From Bacteroidales bacterium UBA1035 (GTDB lineage: Bacteria > Bacteroidota > Bacteroidia > Bacteroidales > Dysgonomonadaceae), in assembly GCA_002316835.1 (NCBI GenBank), contig DCEG01000096.1, positions 1 through 53,281 on the forward strand: 53,281 nucleotides of DNA. Reading direction: 5' to 3'. The notes under the pieces are model-generated. The model was not told the origin of the DNA. It was given only the letters and a program-made list of their open reading frames with translations, and searched no databases. Every line of letters starts with the position of its first letter. Within the stretch, counting starts at the first letter, position 1. Both the position numbers and the translations under genes were made by a program. Shown here in pieces: positions 43,568-50,940 of the stretch.

Positions 43568-43912
43568 ATGCCAAGATCAGTAAATCATGTTGCCTCGCGC
43601 AACCGCAGAAAAAAAGTATTAAAATTAACAAGAGGCTACATTGGCGCCCGCAAAAATGTGTGGACAGTGGCCAAAAACACGTGGGAAAAAGGGTTAACCT
43701 ACGCCTATCGTGACCGTAAAAACAAAAAACGCAACTTCCGCGCACTTTGGATTCAACGTATCAATGCTGCTGCACGTCAAAACGGAATGTCGTATTCCCG
43801 CCTGATGGGTGCGTTACACAAAAACGATATTGATATCAACCGCAAGGTTCTCGCCGATTTGGCCATGAACCACCCCGAAGCATTTAAAGCTATTGTGGAC
43901 AAAGTAAAATAA
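43568..43912 (+). CDS. rplT: 50S ribosomal protein L20
   Basis: The 114-residue protein is full-length L20: MPRSVNHVASRNRRKKVLKL, GYIGARKNVWTVAKN, YAYRDRKNKKRNFRALWIQRINAA and a C-terminal MNHPEAF motif. L20 is needed early in 50S assembly and in several bacteria represses its own operon by binding the leader RNA. A terminator with a preceding small hairpin follows directly. Confidence 0.97.
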   Translation: MPRSVNHVASRNRRKKVLKLTRGYIGARKNVWTVAKNTWEKGLTYAYRDRKNKKRNFRALWIQRINAAARQNGMSYSRLMGALHKNDIDINRKVLADLAMNHPEAFKAIVDKVK

Positions 43913-43913
43913 C

Positions 43914-43965
43914 AACTCTTTGAGTTAAGGTAAAAAGGAGAAACCGATAGGTTTTTCCTTTTTTT
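43914..43965 (+). terminator. terminator module after rplT (copy 1)
   Basis: A small AACTC-TTT-GAGTT hairpin (43914-43926) is followed by a longer stem (AAGGAGAAACC / GGTTTTTCCTT, with one G-T pair) around GATA and a T7 run. An almost identical module lies at 45042-45097. Confidence 0.85.
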
Positions 43966-43980
43966 ATGCGTAGTACGCAT
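43966..43980. repeat. 15-bp palindrome after the rplT terminator
   Basis: ATGCGTA-G-TACGCAT is a perfect 7-bp inverted repeat about 60 bases upstream of the LytTR promoter. It could be a regulator site for the LytTR gene that follows. Confidence 0.45.
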
Positions 43981-44038
43981 ATTATTTTTTAAAGTTTTAA
44001 TTAAAAAAATAGATTTAGTGTGAATTTTTCGTGCGTTT

Positions 44039-44071
44039 TTTGATATAATTCAAGTAAATTTTTTATTTTTG
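44039..44071 (+). promoter_or_regulatory. predicted promoter of LytTR gene 1
   Basis: TTTG (44039-44042), a 21-base spacer, then TATTTTTG (44064-44071), both exact; the ATG follows 38 bases later. Confidence 0.65.
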
Positions 44072-44109
44072 CCTGCTATGTTACTTATAAATAGATCATA
44101 CCAAGATTC

Positions 44110-44985
44110 ATGTTACATCCAATAAAGAAAATGTTGCGACAACCATATCCGGGTCACGCCAACTTTAGGGTTTATTTTAAATCAATTCTTGGAATTTCAG
44201 TTATTGTATTTATGATCTTGAGCATTTTCCAACCATTCAATATGGGTGATAGGAAAATTCTGGAAAATCAATTTTTAACAGCATCTATTTATGCTGCCGG
44301 TTCATTTCTCACTGCATTGATAAGTTATGCCTGGATAAAAATATTTCCAGATTTCTTTAAGAATGAGAACTGGAATATAGGTAAAGAGGTAATTTTATTT
44401 TTGTATCAACTGGTTACCATATCAAGTACTATTTGGCTGATCAACACCATTAGAGGAATATCTTCTCCTAACGTTCTTGGTTATTTTGCGATGTTGTTGC
44501 AAGTAACATCGGTTGGGATGCTGCCCTACCTTATTGTTATGTTGATAAGGCACACCTATTTCCTAAAAAGAAGATTGCGCAAAGCAACCATGATGAATAT
44601 TGGTCTGTTTCTTGATAAAGAGCCTGCAAATAGTGCTGTTTCAGAACATGTCAGTATAGATGAGTCTGTTGATCCCGTTGATGTTCGTGATTTCGTTTCT
44701 GCCAATGGGAGAGGAGAGGATTATATTGTAGTAAATATTGTCAGGAATGGAAATTTGGAAGAATTGATTGTTGGAAACACGCTATCGGATTTTGAATCCG
44801 AAAATTCTCATTTTGATCAACTCTTTAAATGTAATGATTTCTGTATTGTGAACGTAAACAGAATACTATGGGTCGAAGGAAATGCCGCAGGATATAAATT
44901 GTCACTTCATCCGAATCTGCCTCCAATTGCTGTTGCAAATGATAAAAAAGAAGAATTTAAAAAATTTATGGAGGTTTTGTTATAA
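44110..44985 (+). CDS. Membrane-anchored LytTR-domain regulator, copy 1
   Basis: The 291-residue protein has four predicted membrane helices (about 25-45, 58-80, 95-112 and 124-147), then a linker (about 155-190) and a C-terminal LytTR DNA-binding domain (about 190-291). The latter contains HFDQLFKCNDFCIVNVNRILWVEGNAAGYKLSLHP. No receiver or kinase domain is present, so it would bind DNA from the membrane and sense something with its helices or short loops. Its paralogue at 46562 shares most of the membrane region. A collagen-like lipoprotein gene lies between the two on the other strand. LytTR proteins usually bind paired direct repeats, and the targets here are not known. Confidence 0.88.
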   Translation: MLHPIKKMLRQPYPGHANFRVYFKSILGISVIVFMILSIFQPFNMGDRKILENQFLTASIYAAGSFLTALISYAWIKIFPDFFKNENWNIGKEVILFLYQLVTISSTIWLINTIRGISSPNVLGYFAMLLQVTSVGMLPYLIVMLIRHTYFLKRRLRKATMMNIGLFLDKEPANSAVSEHVSIDESVDPVDVRDFVSANGRGEDYIVVNIVRNGNLEELIVGNTLSDFESENSHFDQLFKCNDFCIVNVNRILWVEGNAAGYKLSLHPNLPPIAVANDKKEEFKKFMEVLL

Positions 44986-45041
44986 AAATCGAGTGCTGCT
45001 TCTTATTCAAAACCCTGCTTTTATTTATAAGGTAAAATAAA

Positions 45042-45097
45042 AACTCTTCGAGTTAAGGTAAAAGGGAAAAACCGGACGGTTTTTCCCTTTATCTTTT
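45042..45097 (+). terminator. terminator module after LytTR gene 1 (copy 2)
   Basis: AACTC-TTC-GAGTT (45042-45054) followed by a perfect 13-bp stem (AAAGGGAAAAACC / GGTTTTTCCCTTT) and a T7 run after ATC. It shares AACTCTTYGAGTTAAGGTAAA with the module behind rplT. Confidence 0.85.
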
Positions 45098-45143
45098 TTT
45101 GTTATCGCTTTCACGAATAGAAATTTAAAGAAAAAGTATTGTA

Positions 45144-46088
45144 TTAGTCATCCAATCTTAAAATATTACTCAACTGCTCATAACTCATTGTATCGATTTC
45201 TTTAATGGATGGGTTTGCTGCTGCAAAAACTGATTTATCCATTATGATGACATACTTGAATTTTACTGTGTTACCTTCCCAGCCTCCGCTAACAGCACCG
45301 GTTGCAAGTTCATACTTTTGGCCAATAATATCTATTCCTCCCAAAAAATGAAATGTCCAGGCATTATAGATGAATCCATTCCAGACAAATGTTCGTGGCA
45401 AGGGTATAAATGTAAGGCCCCCGGCATTATTCATAAAAACAAAAATACTGCCTCTGTCAAGAACATCTTGAGTTATAGTCGGATCAATGATATGGTATCT
45501 TTGATCGATTCCCCAGGAGTAGTCCCAGTTTGAACCAACATAGTCAACCAGTTTTACTACTACATTCGCATTGCCATCCCTTCCGCGCAACAGCAAGCCG
45601 CTTCCCCAACCTGTAGAAGTTTTAGGGCCGTAAAGAAGAAAATCGTCCTTATCGAGATAATAATCTCCAATTCTGCCCACTGTGGCGGTGGGTGTAGCCG
45701 TACCGGAAAGGATAATAGACCCCGTTGCTCCCGTTGCTCCTGTTGCTCCTGTTGCTCCCGTTGCTCCCGTTGCTCCTGTTGCTCCCTTCAAATTTAACGG
45801 AGTTCCCCATCCCGAAGTGGTTTTAGGTCCGTACAACCTGCTGGTGGATTTGTCCAAATACATATCGCCCACCTTTCCCAATGTGGCTGTAGGTGCGCCG
45901 TTTCCGCTGTAAAACATTCCACCGTCTTTGCCGGCAGCTCCGGCAATTCCCTGAATTCCCTGAGGACCCTGTGCTCCTTGAGGCCCGGTCTCACCGATTG
46001 GGCCTTGCTCACCTTCACATCCTGCCATTGCAAAGGCAATGTACATTAATAACATAATCCAAAAATTTGTTCTTGTTTTTGCTTCCAT
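45144..46088 (-). CDS. Collagen-repeat lipoprotein with duplicated module
   Basis: The 314-residue protein has a lipoprotein signal (IAFAMAGC, Cys about residue 24) immediately followed by Gly-X-Y collagen repeats (GEQGPIGETGPQGAQGPQ). It contains two copies of a module of about 45 residues, SGxxxPTATxGxxGDxYLDKxxxxLYGPKTxxGWG, separated by seven GAT repeats. The C-terminal part (about 195-314) is unrecognised, rich in aromatic residues and ends in LSNILRLDD. It is probably exposed at the cell surface and may trimerise through its collagen segment. The role is unknown; adhesion is a common guess for such proteins but is not shown. It is flanked by the two LytTR genes, which may control it. 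Confidence 0.82.
   Translation of the reverse strand: MEAKTRTNFWIMLLMYIAFAMAGCEGEQGPIGETGPQGAQGPQGIQGIAGAAGKDGGMFYSGNGAPTATLGKVGDMYLDKSTSRLYGPKTTSGWGTPLNLKGATGATGATGATGATGATGATGSIILSGTATPTATVGRIGDYYLDKDDFLLYGPKTSTGWGSGLLLRGRDGNANVVVKLVDYVGSNWDYSWGIDQRYHIIDPTITQDVLDRGSIFVFMNNAGGLTFIPLPRTFVWNGFIYNAWTFHFLGGIDIIGQKYELATGAVSGGWEGNTVKFKYVIIMDKSVFAAANPSIKEIDTMSYEQLSNILRLDD
45724..45786 (-). repeat. 9-nt tandem repeat in the collagen-like gene
   Basis: Seven contiguous units of GTTGCTCCY (plus strand) encode Gly-Ala-Thr triplets. As the unit is a multiple of three, copy-number change would alter collagen length without a frameshift. Confidence 0.9.
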
Positions 46089-46561
46089 TTTTTTGATTTT
46101 TTAAATGTTAAACTTAATTATAAATTATCTGTCGGTATTTTGTCGATATTTCTCATCTTCACAAAGGAGTGCCATGAACAACTTATCTGTATATCCGCTT
46201 TTTAATTTCGGACAAGAATGTCTCGAATGCAAAAATATAATAGTTGTGTGCGGAAATTTTAGGACTATTTTGACAAAAATTTGGACTCTGCGCGCATTAA
46301 TACAAATTAACATTGTAATTAGGAAAGCTATATTTATTGCGAACTATTGATTATAAAATATTTATATTTGAAAATAGATTTTTTTACAAAAAATCATGAA
46401 AAAAACGTTCAATATATAAAATTCTATCTTGATTGAATATTCTGAATTCTTTTTGAAATCTGTTGAAAATTTCCTCATTAGAATTGAAAAGTTATTATGA
46501 AATAATCTTATTTCATTTTGTTTTATTATTTTTGCGGCGGAAAATCGATTTTATCTATTTT
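46089..46561. other. intergenic region between the collagen-like gene and LytTR gene 2
   Basis: 473 AT-rich bases shared by two divergent genes. A -7 match for the LytTR gene lies at 46527-46534. Open frames here are short and look like chance. No terminator or repeat stands out. Confidence 0.5.
46527..46534 (+). promoter_or_regulatory. candidate -7 element of LytTR gene 2
   Basis: TATTTTTG is an exact TAnnTTTG match 27 bases before the ATG. No good -33 element was found at the usual distance. Confidence 0.45.
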
Positions 46562-47440
46562 ATGAGCCAAATCTTAGGTGTTTTTCGCCGTCCACATCCG
46601 GGATATGCTAATTTTAAAGTTTACTTTAAGATTTGTACTTCAATTGCTGTAGGTGTTTTTCTAGTGCTTAGTATTTTACAACCATTTAATTTAGGCGATA
46701 GGAATATCCTGGGAAATCCTTTTCTAACGGCATTGCTCTATGCAGGAGGGTCGTATATTACCATGTTAATTAATTTTTTTTGGCTCAGGTTATTTCCCCG
46801 GTTCTTCATAGATGAAAATTGGACATTGGGCAGGGAAGTACTCATGATTATCTATCAAATGATGAGTATTGCCTCAACCATATGGCTGATAAACTATCTC
46901 AGGAATACTGCATCGCCCACTATTGATGGGTACTTTGGTATGTTGCGGACAGTGATATCTGTGGGTCTCTTTCCTTACCTGATTGTGTTGTTAGTAAGAC
47001 ATATGTATCTTATGAAGAGGAGGTTACAGAAGGCAGCAAAAATGAATATCGGCTTAATGCTAAATGATAAAGAAACCTTGTCCGGATACCCAATCCAATA
47101 TGTTAACCTTGAAAGACTTATTAAACCCATTGATATTAAAACTTTTCTTTCTGCAGAATCGAAAGGAGATTATCTATTGGTGAATATTTCCAAAAATGGA
47201 AAAATAGAGGAGTTAACGGTTAACAAGACCCTTGATGAATTCGAATCGGATAACTCTCACTTTGATCAACTTTTCAGGTGTCACAAAGAGTTCCTGATAA
47301 ATAAGAATAGAATCATATGGGTGGAGGGGAACGCCGCGGGCTACAAACTTCTGCTCCATCCTGATCTGCCGGCCGTAAATGTGTCAAGGGAAAAAATAGA
47401 AGAATTAACGGAGAGAATGTATATCACTAAATTTTCTTAA
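46562..47440 (+). CDS. Membrane-anchored LytTR-domain regulator, copy 2
   Basis: The start at 46562 (MSQILGVFRRPHPGYANFKV, 292 residues) aligns with the start of copy 1; the in-frame ATG at 46463 lies before the -7 box. The four membrane helices and C-terminal LytTR domain (HFDQLFRCHKEFLINKNRIIWVEGNAAGYKLLLHP) match copy 1 closely, with most differences in the linker and the last 20 residues. The pair probably arose by duplication and may bind similar DNA sites or form heterodimers. No receiver domain is present. Confidence 0.88.
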   Translation: MSQILGVFRRPHPGYANFKVYFKICTSIAVGVFLVLSILQPFNLGDRNILGNPFLTALLYAGGSYITMLINFFWLRLFPRFFIDENWTLGREVLMIIYQMMSIASTIWLINYLRNTASPTIDGYFGMLRTVISVGLFPYLIVLLVRHMYLMKRRLQKAAKMNIGLMLNDKETLSGYPIQYVNLERLIKPIDIKTFLSAESKGDYLLVNISKNGKIEELTVNKTLDEFESDNSHFDQLFRCHKEFLINKNRIIWVEGNAAGYKLLLHPDLPAVNVSREKIEELTERMYITKFS

Positions 47441-47959
47441 TTATCCGAATAGGATTTTCTTTTCATTTGTACCTTAAGCTGCTCTAAAATACTTTTAAAT
47501 AATTTTCACTAAGTTATATTGCTAATTCTTATATATTTGTAGTGTATTTACCAGACAGGATCAATGGTGAGAATCGTGTTTTTGTTTTATGCCCAGGCAG
47601 CTGACTGTATTATCGACAACCATACGCGTGTCGATCAACAGGATTGAAATAAAAGATGAATCACTGAAATATCAAATTAATAATCCGCAGAGTGTTTTTA
47701 GTAGGAGTGCAAGCAAAAGGAATGGGATTAATGAGTAGTGCAGCTACAACAGATTTGATGTGCAAGATATAAGGAATATTATCAAACAAAATGGAGTGCA
47801 AACAAAGGTTAAGTTAGAGAAGGTGAAATCTCTTCCTCACAAAATAGATCTCGGAAATTAAAAAGTCGGCTACTATTGAAAAAATAAAAAATTCTTTCCA
47901 ATCATGTAGTGCTGATTAAAGTCAGGTAAAGCACTTCGAAAACAGTTTAATCACGAATT
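47441..47959. other. intergenic region with possible decayed coding sequence
   Basis: 519 bases without an intact gene. A TATATTTG (-7 match) lies at 47532-47539 and an ATCGACA/TGTCGAT inverted repeat at 47612-47634. Translating about 47620-47860 gives protein-like stretches (for example VQDIRNIIKQNGVQTKVK) broken by stops or frame changes. This may be a gene relic or an RNA gene, and I cannot decide. Confidence 0.35.
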
Positions 47960-49081
47960 ATGATCAAAAAAAATATATTTAAGCGAATATTTATTGTCTT
48001 TTTGTTGGTTGCTAGTATTGGTGGATGTAGTACATCTGATAAAAAGTCGATTGAGCCAGTCAAGTATTCCAATCCTTTACCGGTTGCCTTTGGCGATCCG
48101 TTTATTCTGTCGGCTTCCGATGGAAAATACTATATGTATGGGACAGGAGGAGTTGAAAAGGGTTTTGGTGCCTACAGTTCTGATAATTTGGTTGATTGGC
48201 AATTTGAAGGGCAGGTCTATCCAGGTGATACTCCCGGGTCGTGGACACTGAAAAATTATTGGGCACCAGAAGTGTATGAAATAGACGGCAAATATTATAT
48301 GTTTTTCAGTGCCGATTGGAAAGTGAATCCTACCAACGAACTCGAAAACTTCCGTATCGGTGTGGCAATTGCTGATAAACCGACCGGACCTTTCAAAGAG
48401 GTATCTGATAAACCGTTGTTCGATCCCGGCTATCCCATTATTGATGCTAATATTTTGCAGAAAAACGGTAAAACTTACTTATATTATTCGCGTTGCTGTT
48501 ATAAAAATCCCGTTGAGAGTGAAGTAGCTGATTGGGCACGCGCACAAAATCTTTTTAAAGAAATTGAAGAAAGTTGGGTTTATGGAGTTGAAATATCCAA
48601 TGATTTCACGTCTATTATCGGGGAGCCTGTGCTGTTATTACAACCGCCTACTAAAATGAATAATCCTCAAACCGAGTGGGAAAGCCGTTCTGTTACGAGC
48701 GGTGAAGTGAATCGTCGTTGGACAGAAGGTTCTTTTGCCTTTGAACACAATGATAAGATCTATATGATGTATTCAGCCAATTTTTTTGGTGGAAAAAATT
48801 ACGCCGTCGGATATGCTGTATCTGATGATCCGTTAGGTCCGTTCGAGAAAGCAGAAAATAATCCGGTATTGGAGAAAAATATTGATAGCGGGGGCGAAGT
48901 TACGGGAACCGGACACAATATGATGTTTTTCTCAAAGAGCGGTGATAAAATGTACACAGTATATCATGGTCGTACGGAAAAGACAGGTGATGAGAGAGTA
49001 GTTTTTATCGATGAAATGAGAATTGACGATAACGGTATCCTTACTATTGATGGACCATCGACATCAGAAAAAGAATTGTAA
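47960..49081 (+). CDS. GH43-family glycoside hydrolase lipoprotein
   Basis: The 373-residue protein has a lipoprotein signal with Cys23 (ASIGGCSTS) and a five-bladed propeller pattern of GH43/GH117-type enzymes. The three expected catalytic acids are visible: D46 in AFGDPF, D162 in PIIDANI and E256 in RRWTEGSFAF. GH43 enzymes remove arabinose or xylose from plant polysaccharides. It is a stand-alone enzyme without SusCD neighbours, encoded 6 bases before a PPOX-type gene. The substrate is not evident, and an unrelated GH43-like subfamily is possible. Confidence 0.87.
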   Translation: MIKKNIFKRIFIVFLLVASIGGCSTSDKKSIEPVKYSNPLPVAFGDPFILSASDGKYYMYGTGGVEKGFGAYSSDNLVDWQFEGQVYPGDTPGSWTLKNYWAPEVYEIDGKYYMFFSADWKVNPTNELENFRIGVAIADKPTGPFKEVSDKPLFDPGYPIIDANILQKNGKTYLYYSRCCYKNPVESEVADWARAQNLFKEIEESWVYGVEISNDFTSIIGEPVLLLQPPTKMNNPQTEWESRSVTSGEVNRRWTEGSFAFEHNDKIYMMYSANFFGGKNYAVGYAVSDDPLGPFEKAENNPVLEKNIDSGGEVTGTGHNMMFFSKSGDKMYTVYHGRTEKTGDERVVFIDEMRIDDNGILTIDGPSTSEKEL

Positions 49082-49087
49082 CAGAAT

Positions 49088-49591
49088 ATGAAAACATTTT
49101 CAATAGAAGAGCAGGAACGCATCGAAGCGGTTATACGTTCGTGCAAGGTATGTTTCGTGGGTATGGCCGATGAGGAAGGCCGTCCGTATGTTTTGCCGAT
49201 GAACTTCGGTTATGAAGATGGAATTATCTATCTTCATTCCGCGCAAGAAGGGCGTTCTATACGAACGATGGATAAAAACCCACAAATCTGTGTGACGTTT
49301 TGCTCTGAACCCGAGCTGATCCGTCAGCATCCCGATGTGGCGTGCAGTTATAGAATGAAAGCCGGAAGTGTTATCTGCGAGGGGAGAGTAGAGTTTGAGG
49401 ACAATTTTGCTGAAAAGGAAAAGGCGCTTAGTATTATCATGCGTCAGTATGTGGATAAAAAATTCACCTATTCCGTTCCGGCAGTGAACAACGTGAAGAT
49501 CTGGAGACTCCCAATCGATACAGTAGGCGCAAAAGAATTTGGTATTATGAAACCGGGAAGTATTTCGTATAAAGATCAGGCAGAGTTTTAA
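49088..49591 (+). CDS. Pyridoxamine 5'-phosphate oxidase-like flavin protein (NimA-type)
   Basis: The 167-residue protein is a split beta-barrel of the PPOX family: CKVCFVGMADEEGRPYVLPMNFGYEDGIIYLHSA (about 19-52) and WRLPIDTVGAKEFG near the end. Proteins of this type bind FMN or heme, and some Bacteroides members (Nim) reduce nitroimidazoles. Substrate and cofactor here are not shown. It starts 6 bases after the GH43 gene and is likely co-transcribed. Confidence 0.87.
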   Translation: MKTFSIEEQERIEAVIRSCKVCFVGMADEEGRPYVLPMNFGYEDGIIYLHSAQEGRSIRTMDKNPQICVTFCSEPELIRQHPDVACSYRMKAGSVICEGRVEFEDNFAEKEKALSIIMRQYVDKKFTYSVPAVNNVKIWRLPIDTVGAKEFGIMKPGSISYKDQAEF

Positions 49592-49689
49592 ATTTCAAAA
49601 ATAGATTAAACGTTTTCGGTAAACTTTTATCTATATGAAGACGTTAAGAAAGAACATTTTAAAATCACAACTATATACAACAATAAAAA

Positions 49690-50142
49690 ATGAGAAAATT
49701 AATAGCAATAATCGCCGTTTTCGGCATTGTATTTTCTGCGATGGCAACAGAGCCTCAGGTTAAAAAAACAGTGAAACCCATCGTTTTGAATAAAACGAGT
49801 TTTGCTGAAAAGGTATTCGACTACAACAATGAATCTGAATGGAAATACAAAGGCGACAAGCCTGCTATTATCGACTTCTGGGCTGCGTGGTGTGGACCAT
49901 GCAAACAGGTTGCCCCCGTTTTAGATGAGTTGGCTGCAGAATATGATGAAGAAATTTACGTTTATAAAGTGAACGTAGATGAAGAAGCAGAACTTGCCCG
50001 CGCTTTTGGTATTCAAAGTATCCCGACGATACTTTACGTGCCTATGTCCGGAACCCCGCAAGGAATTTTAGGTGCTGCGCCTAAAAGTCAACTTAAAAAA
50101 GCAGTTGACACTATCCTTTTGAACAAGGATGATGAAAAATAA
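49690..50142 (+). CDS. Exported thioredoxin
   Basis: The 150-residue protein starts with a Sec signal (MRKLIAIIAVFGIVFSAMA, cut before TEPQ), followed by a thioredoxin domain with the active site WCGPC (W67-C71) and the cis-proline region SIPTILYV. The signal means that it works in the periplasm, where such proteins reduce or exchange disulfides. The SpoU methyltransferase gene begins 6 bases after its stop. Confidence 0.92.
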   Translation: MRKLIAIIAVFGIVFSAMATEPQVKKTVKPIVLNKTSFAEKVFDYNNESEWKYKGDKPAIIDFWAAWCGPCKQVAPVLDELAAEYDEEIYVYKVNVDEEAELARAFGIQSIPTILYVPMSGTPQGILGAAPKSQLKKAVDTILLNKDDEK

Positions 50143-50148
50143 CCGAGA

Positions 50149-50937
50149 ATGCTTATAACAAGTCTGCAGAATCCGGCGATAAAAAATATTGTCAAGTTAT
50201 CGAAAAACAGAGAAAGACAACAACAGCACCTTTTTGCGATAGAAGGTGCCCGTGAGTTGTCGCTGGCATTGCAGAGCAATTACACCGTTGAATCGGTGTA
50301 CGTTTGCCGGGAAATGTTTGAGAAAACAAAGTACCCTCATGTGCTGACCTCAATTGATGAGAAAAACATTTTCGATATTTCATCACAAGTTTTCGAGAAA
50401 GTTGCCTATCGTGAAAATTCCGATGGAATAGTGGCATTGGCGAAACCCAAGTCACATACACTCGAAAACCTGAACCTAACTGAAAATCCGTTTGTAATTA
50501 TTTTAGAAGCGGTAGAGAAACCCGGGAACATGGGTGCAATTCTCCGCACAGCAGACGCTGCCGCCGTGAATGCTGTTATTGTGTGCGATCCGCAAACCGA
50601 TCTTTATAATCCAAATGTGGTGCGCTCAAGCGTGGGTGGGATATTTACTGTACAGACAGCCGTATGTACTTCGGAAGATGCTGCAGCGTGGCTGAGAACC
50701 AATAAAATAACATCATATGCTGCTGAGTTGGAAGCAGCAGAATTTTACCAGGATATAGATTTCACTCAACCATCGGCTATTGTGATGGGAACTGAAGCCG
50801 AAGGCTTAACCAATTTCTGGCTTGAAAATGCAACAAAGCGAATCAAAATCCCGATGCGCGGGAAAATTGATTCGCTCAATGTATCTGTATCAACTGCTGT
50901 GCTTACATTCGAAGCTATGCGGCAGCGCGGGTTTTAG
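50149..50937 (+). CDS. SpoU/TrmH-family RNA methyltransferase
   Basis: The 262-residue protein has an N-terminal substrate-binding domain (1-100, LITSLQNPAIKNIVKLSKNRERQQQ) and a SPOUT knot domain with its three motifs: EAVEKPGNMGAILRTADAA, VVRSSVGGIF with IVMGTEAEGL, and RIKIPMRGKIDSLNVSVSTAVL. These enzymes 2'-O-methylate ribose in rRNA or tRNA using S-adenosylmethionine. The exact target (for example 23S rRNA G2251) is not clear. It is convergent with the phosphate transporter, with 3 bases between the stops and no visible terminator. Confidence 0.93.
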   Translation: MLITSLQNPAIKNIVKLSKNRERQQQHLFAIEGARELSLALQSNYTVESVYVCREMFEKTKYPHVLTSIDEKNIFDISSQVFEKVAYRENSDGIVALAKPKSHTLENLNLTENPFVIILEAVEKPGNMGAILRTADAAAVNAVIVCDPQTDLYNPNVVRSSVGGIFTVQTAVCTSEDAAAWLRTNKITSYAAELEAAEFYQDIDFTQPSAIVMGTEAEGLTNFWLENATKRIKIPMRGKIDSLNVSVSTAVLTFEAMRQRGF

Positions 50938-50940
50938 TGC

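Noticed and set aside
45724..45786. CRISPR-like tandem pattern
   Set aside because: The units are 9 nt, contiguous and coding, with no spacers. No cas gene is present in the window.
45682..45912. Open frame with (APV)n repeats on the plus strand
   Set aside because: It is the antisense reading of the Gly-Ala-Thr repeats in the collagen-like gene.
46105..46350. 81-codon open frame on the plus strand
   Set aside because: It begins at the divergent collagen gene's upstream side, has no recognisable domain or start context, and its composition looks like random AT-rich DNA.
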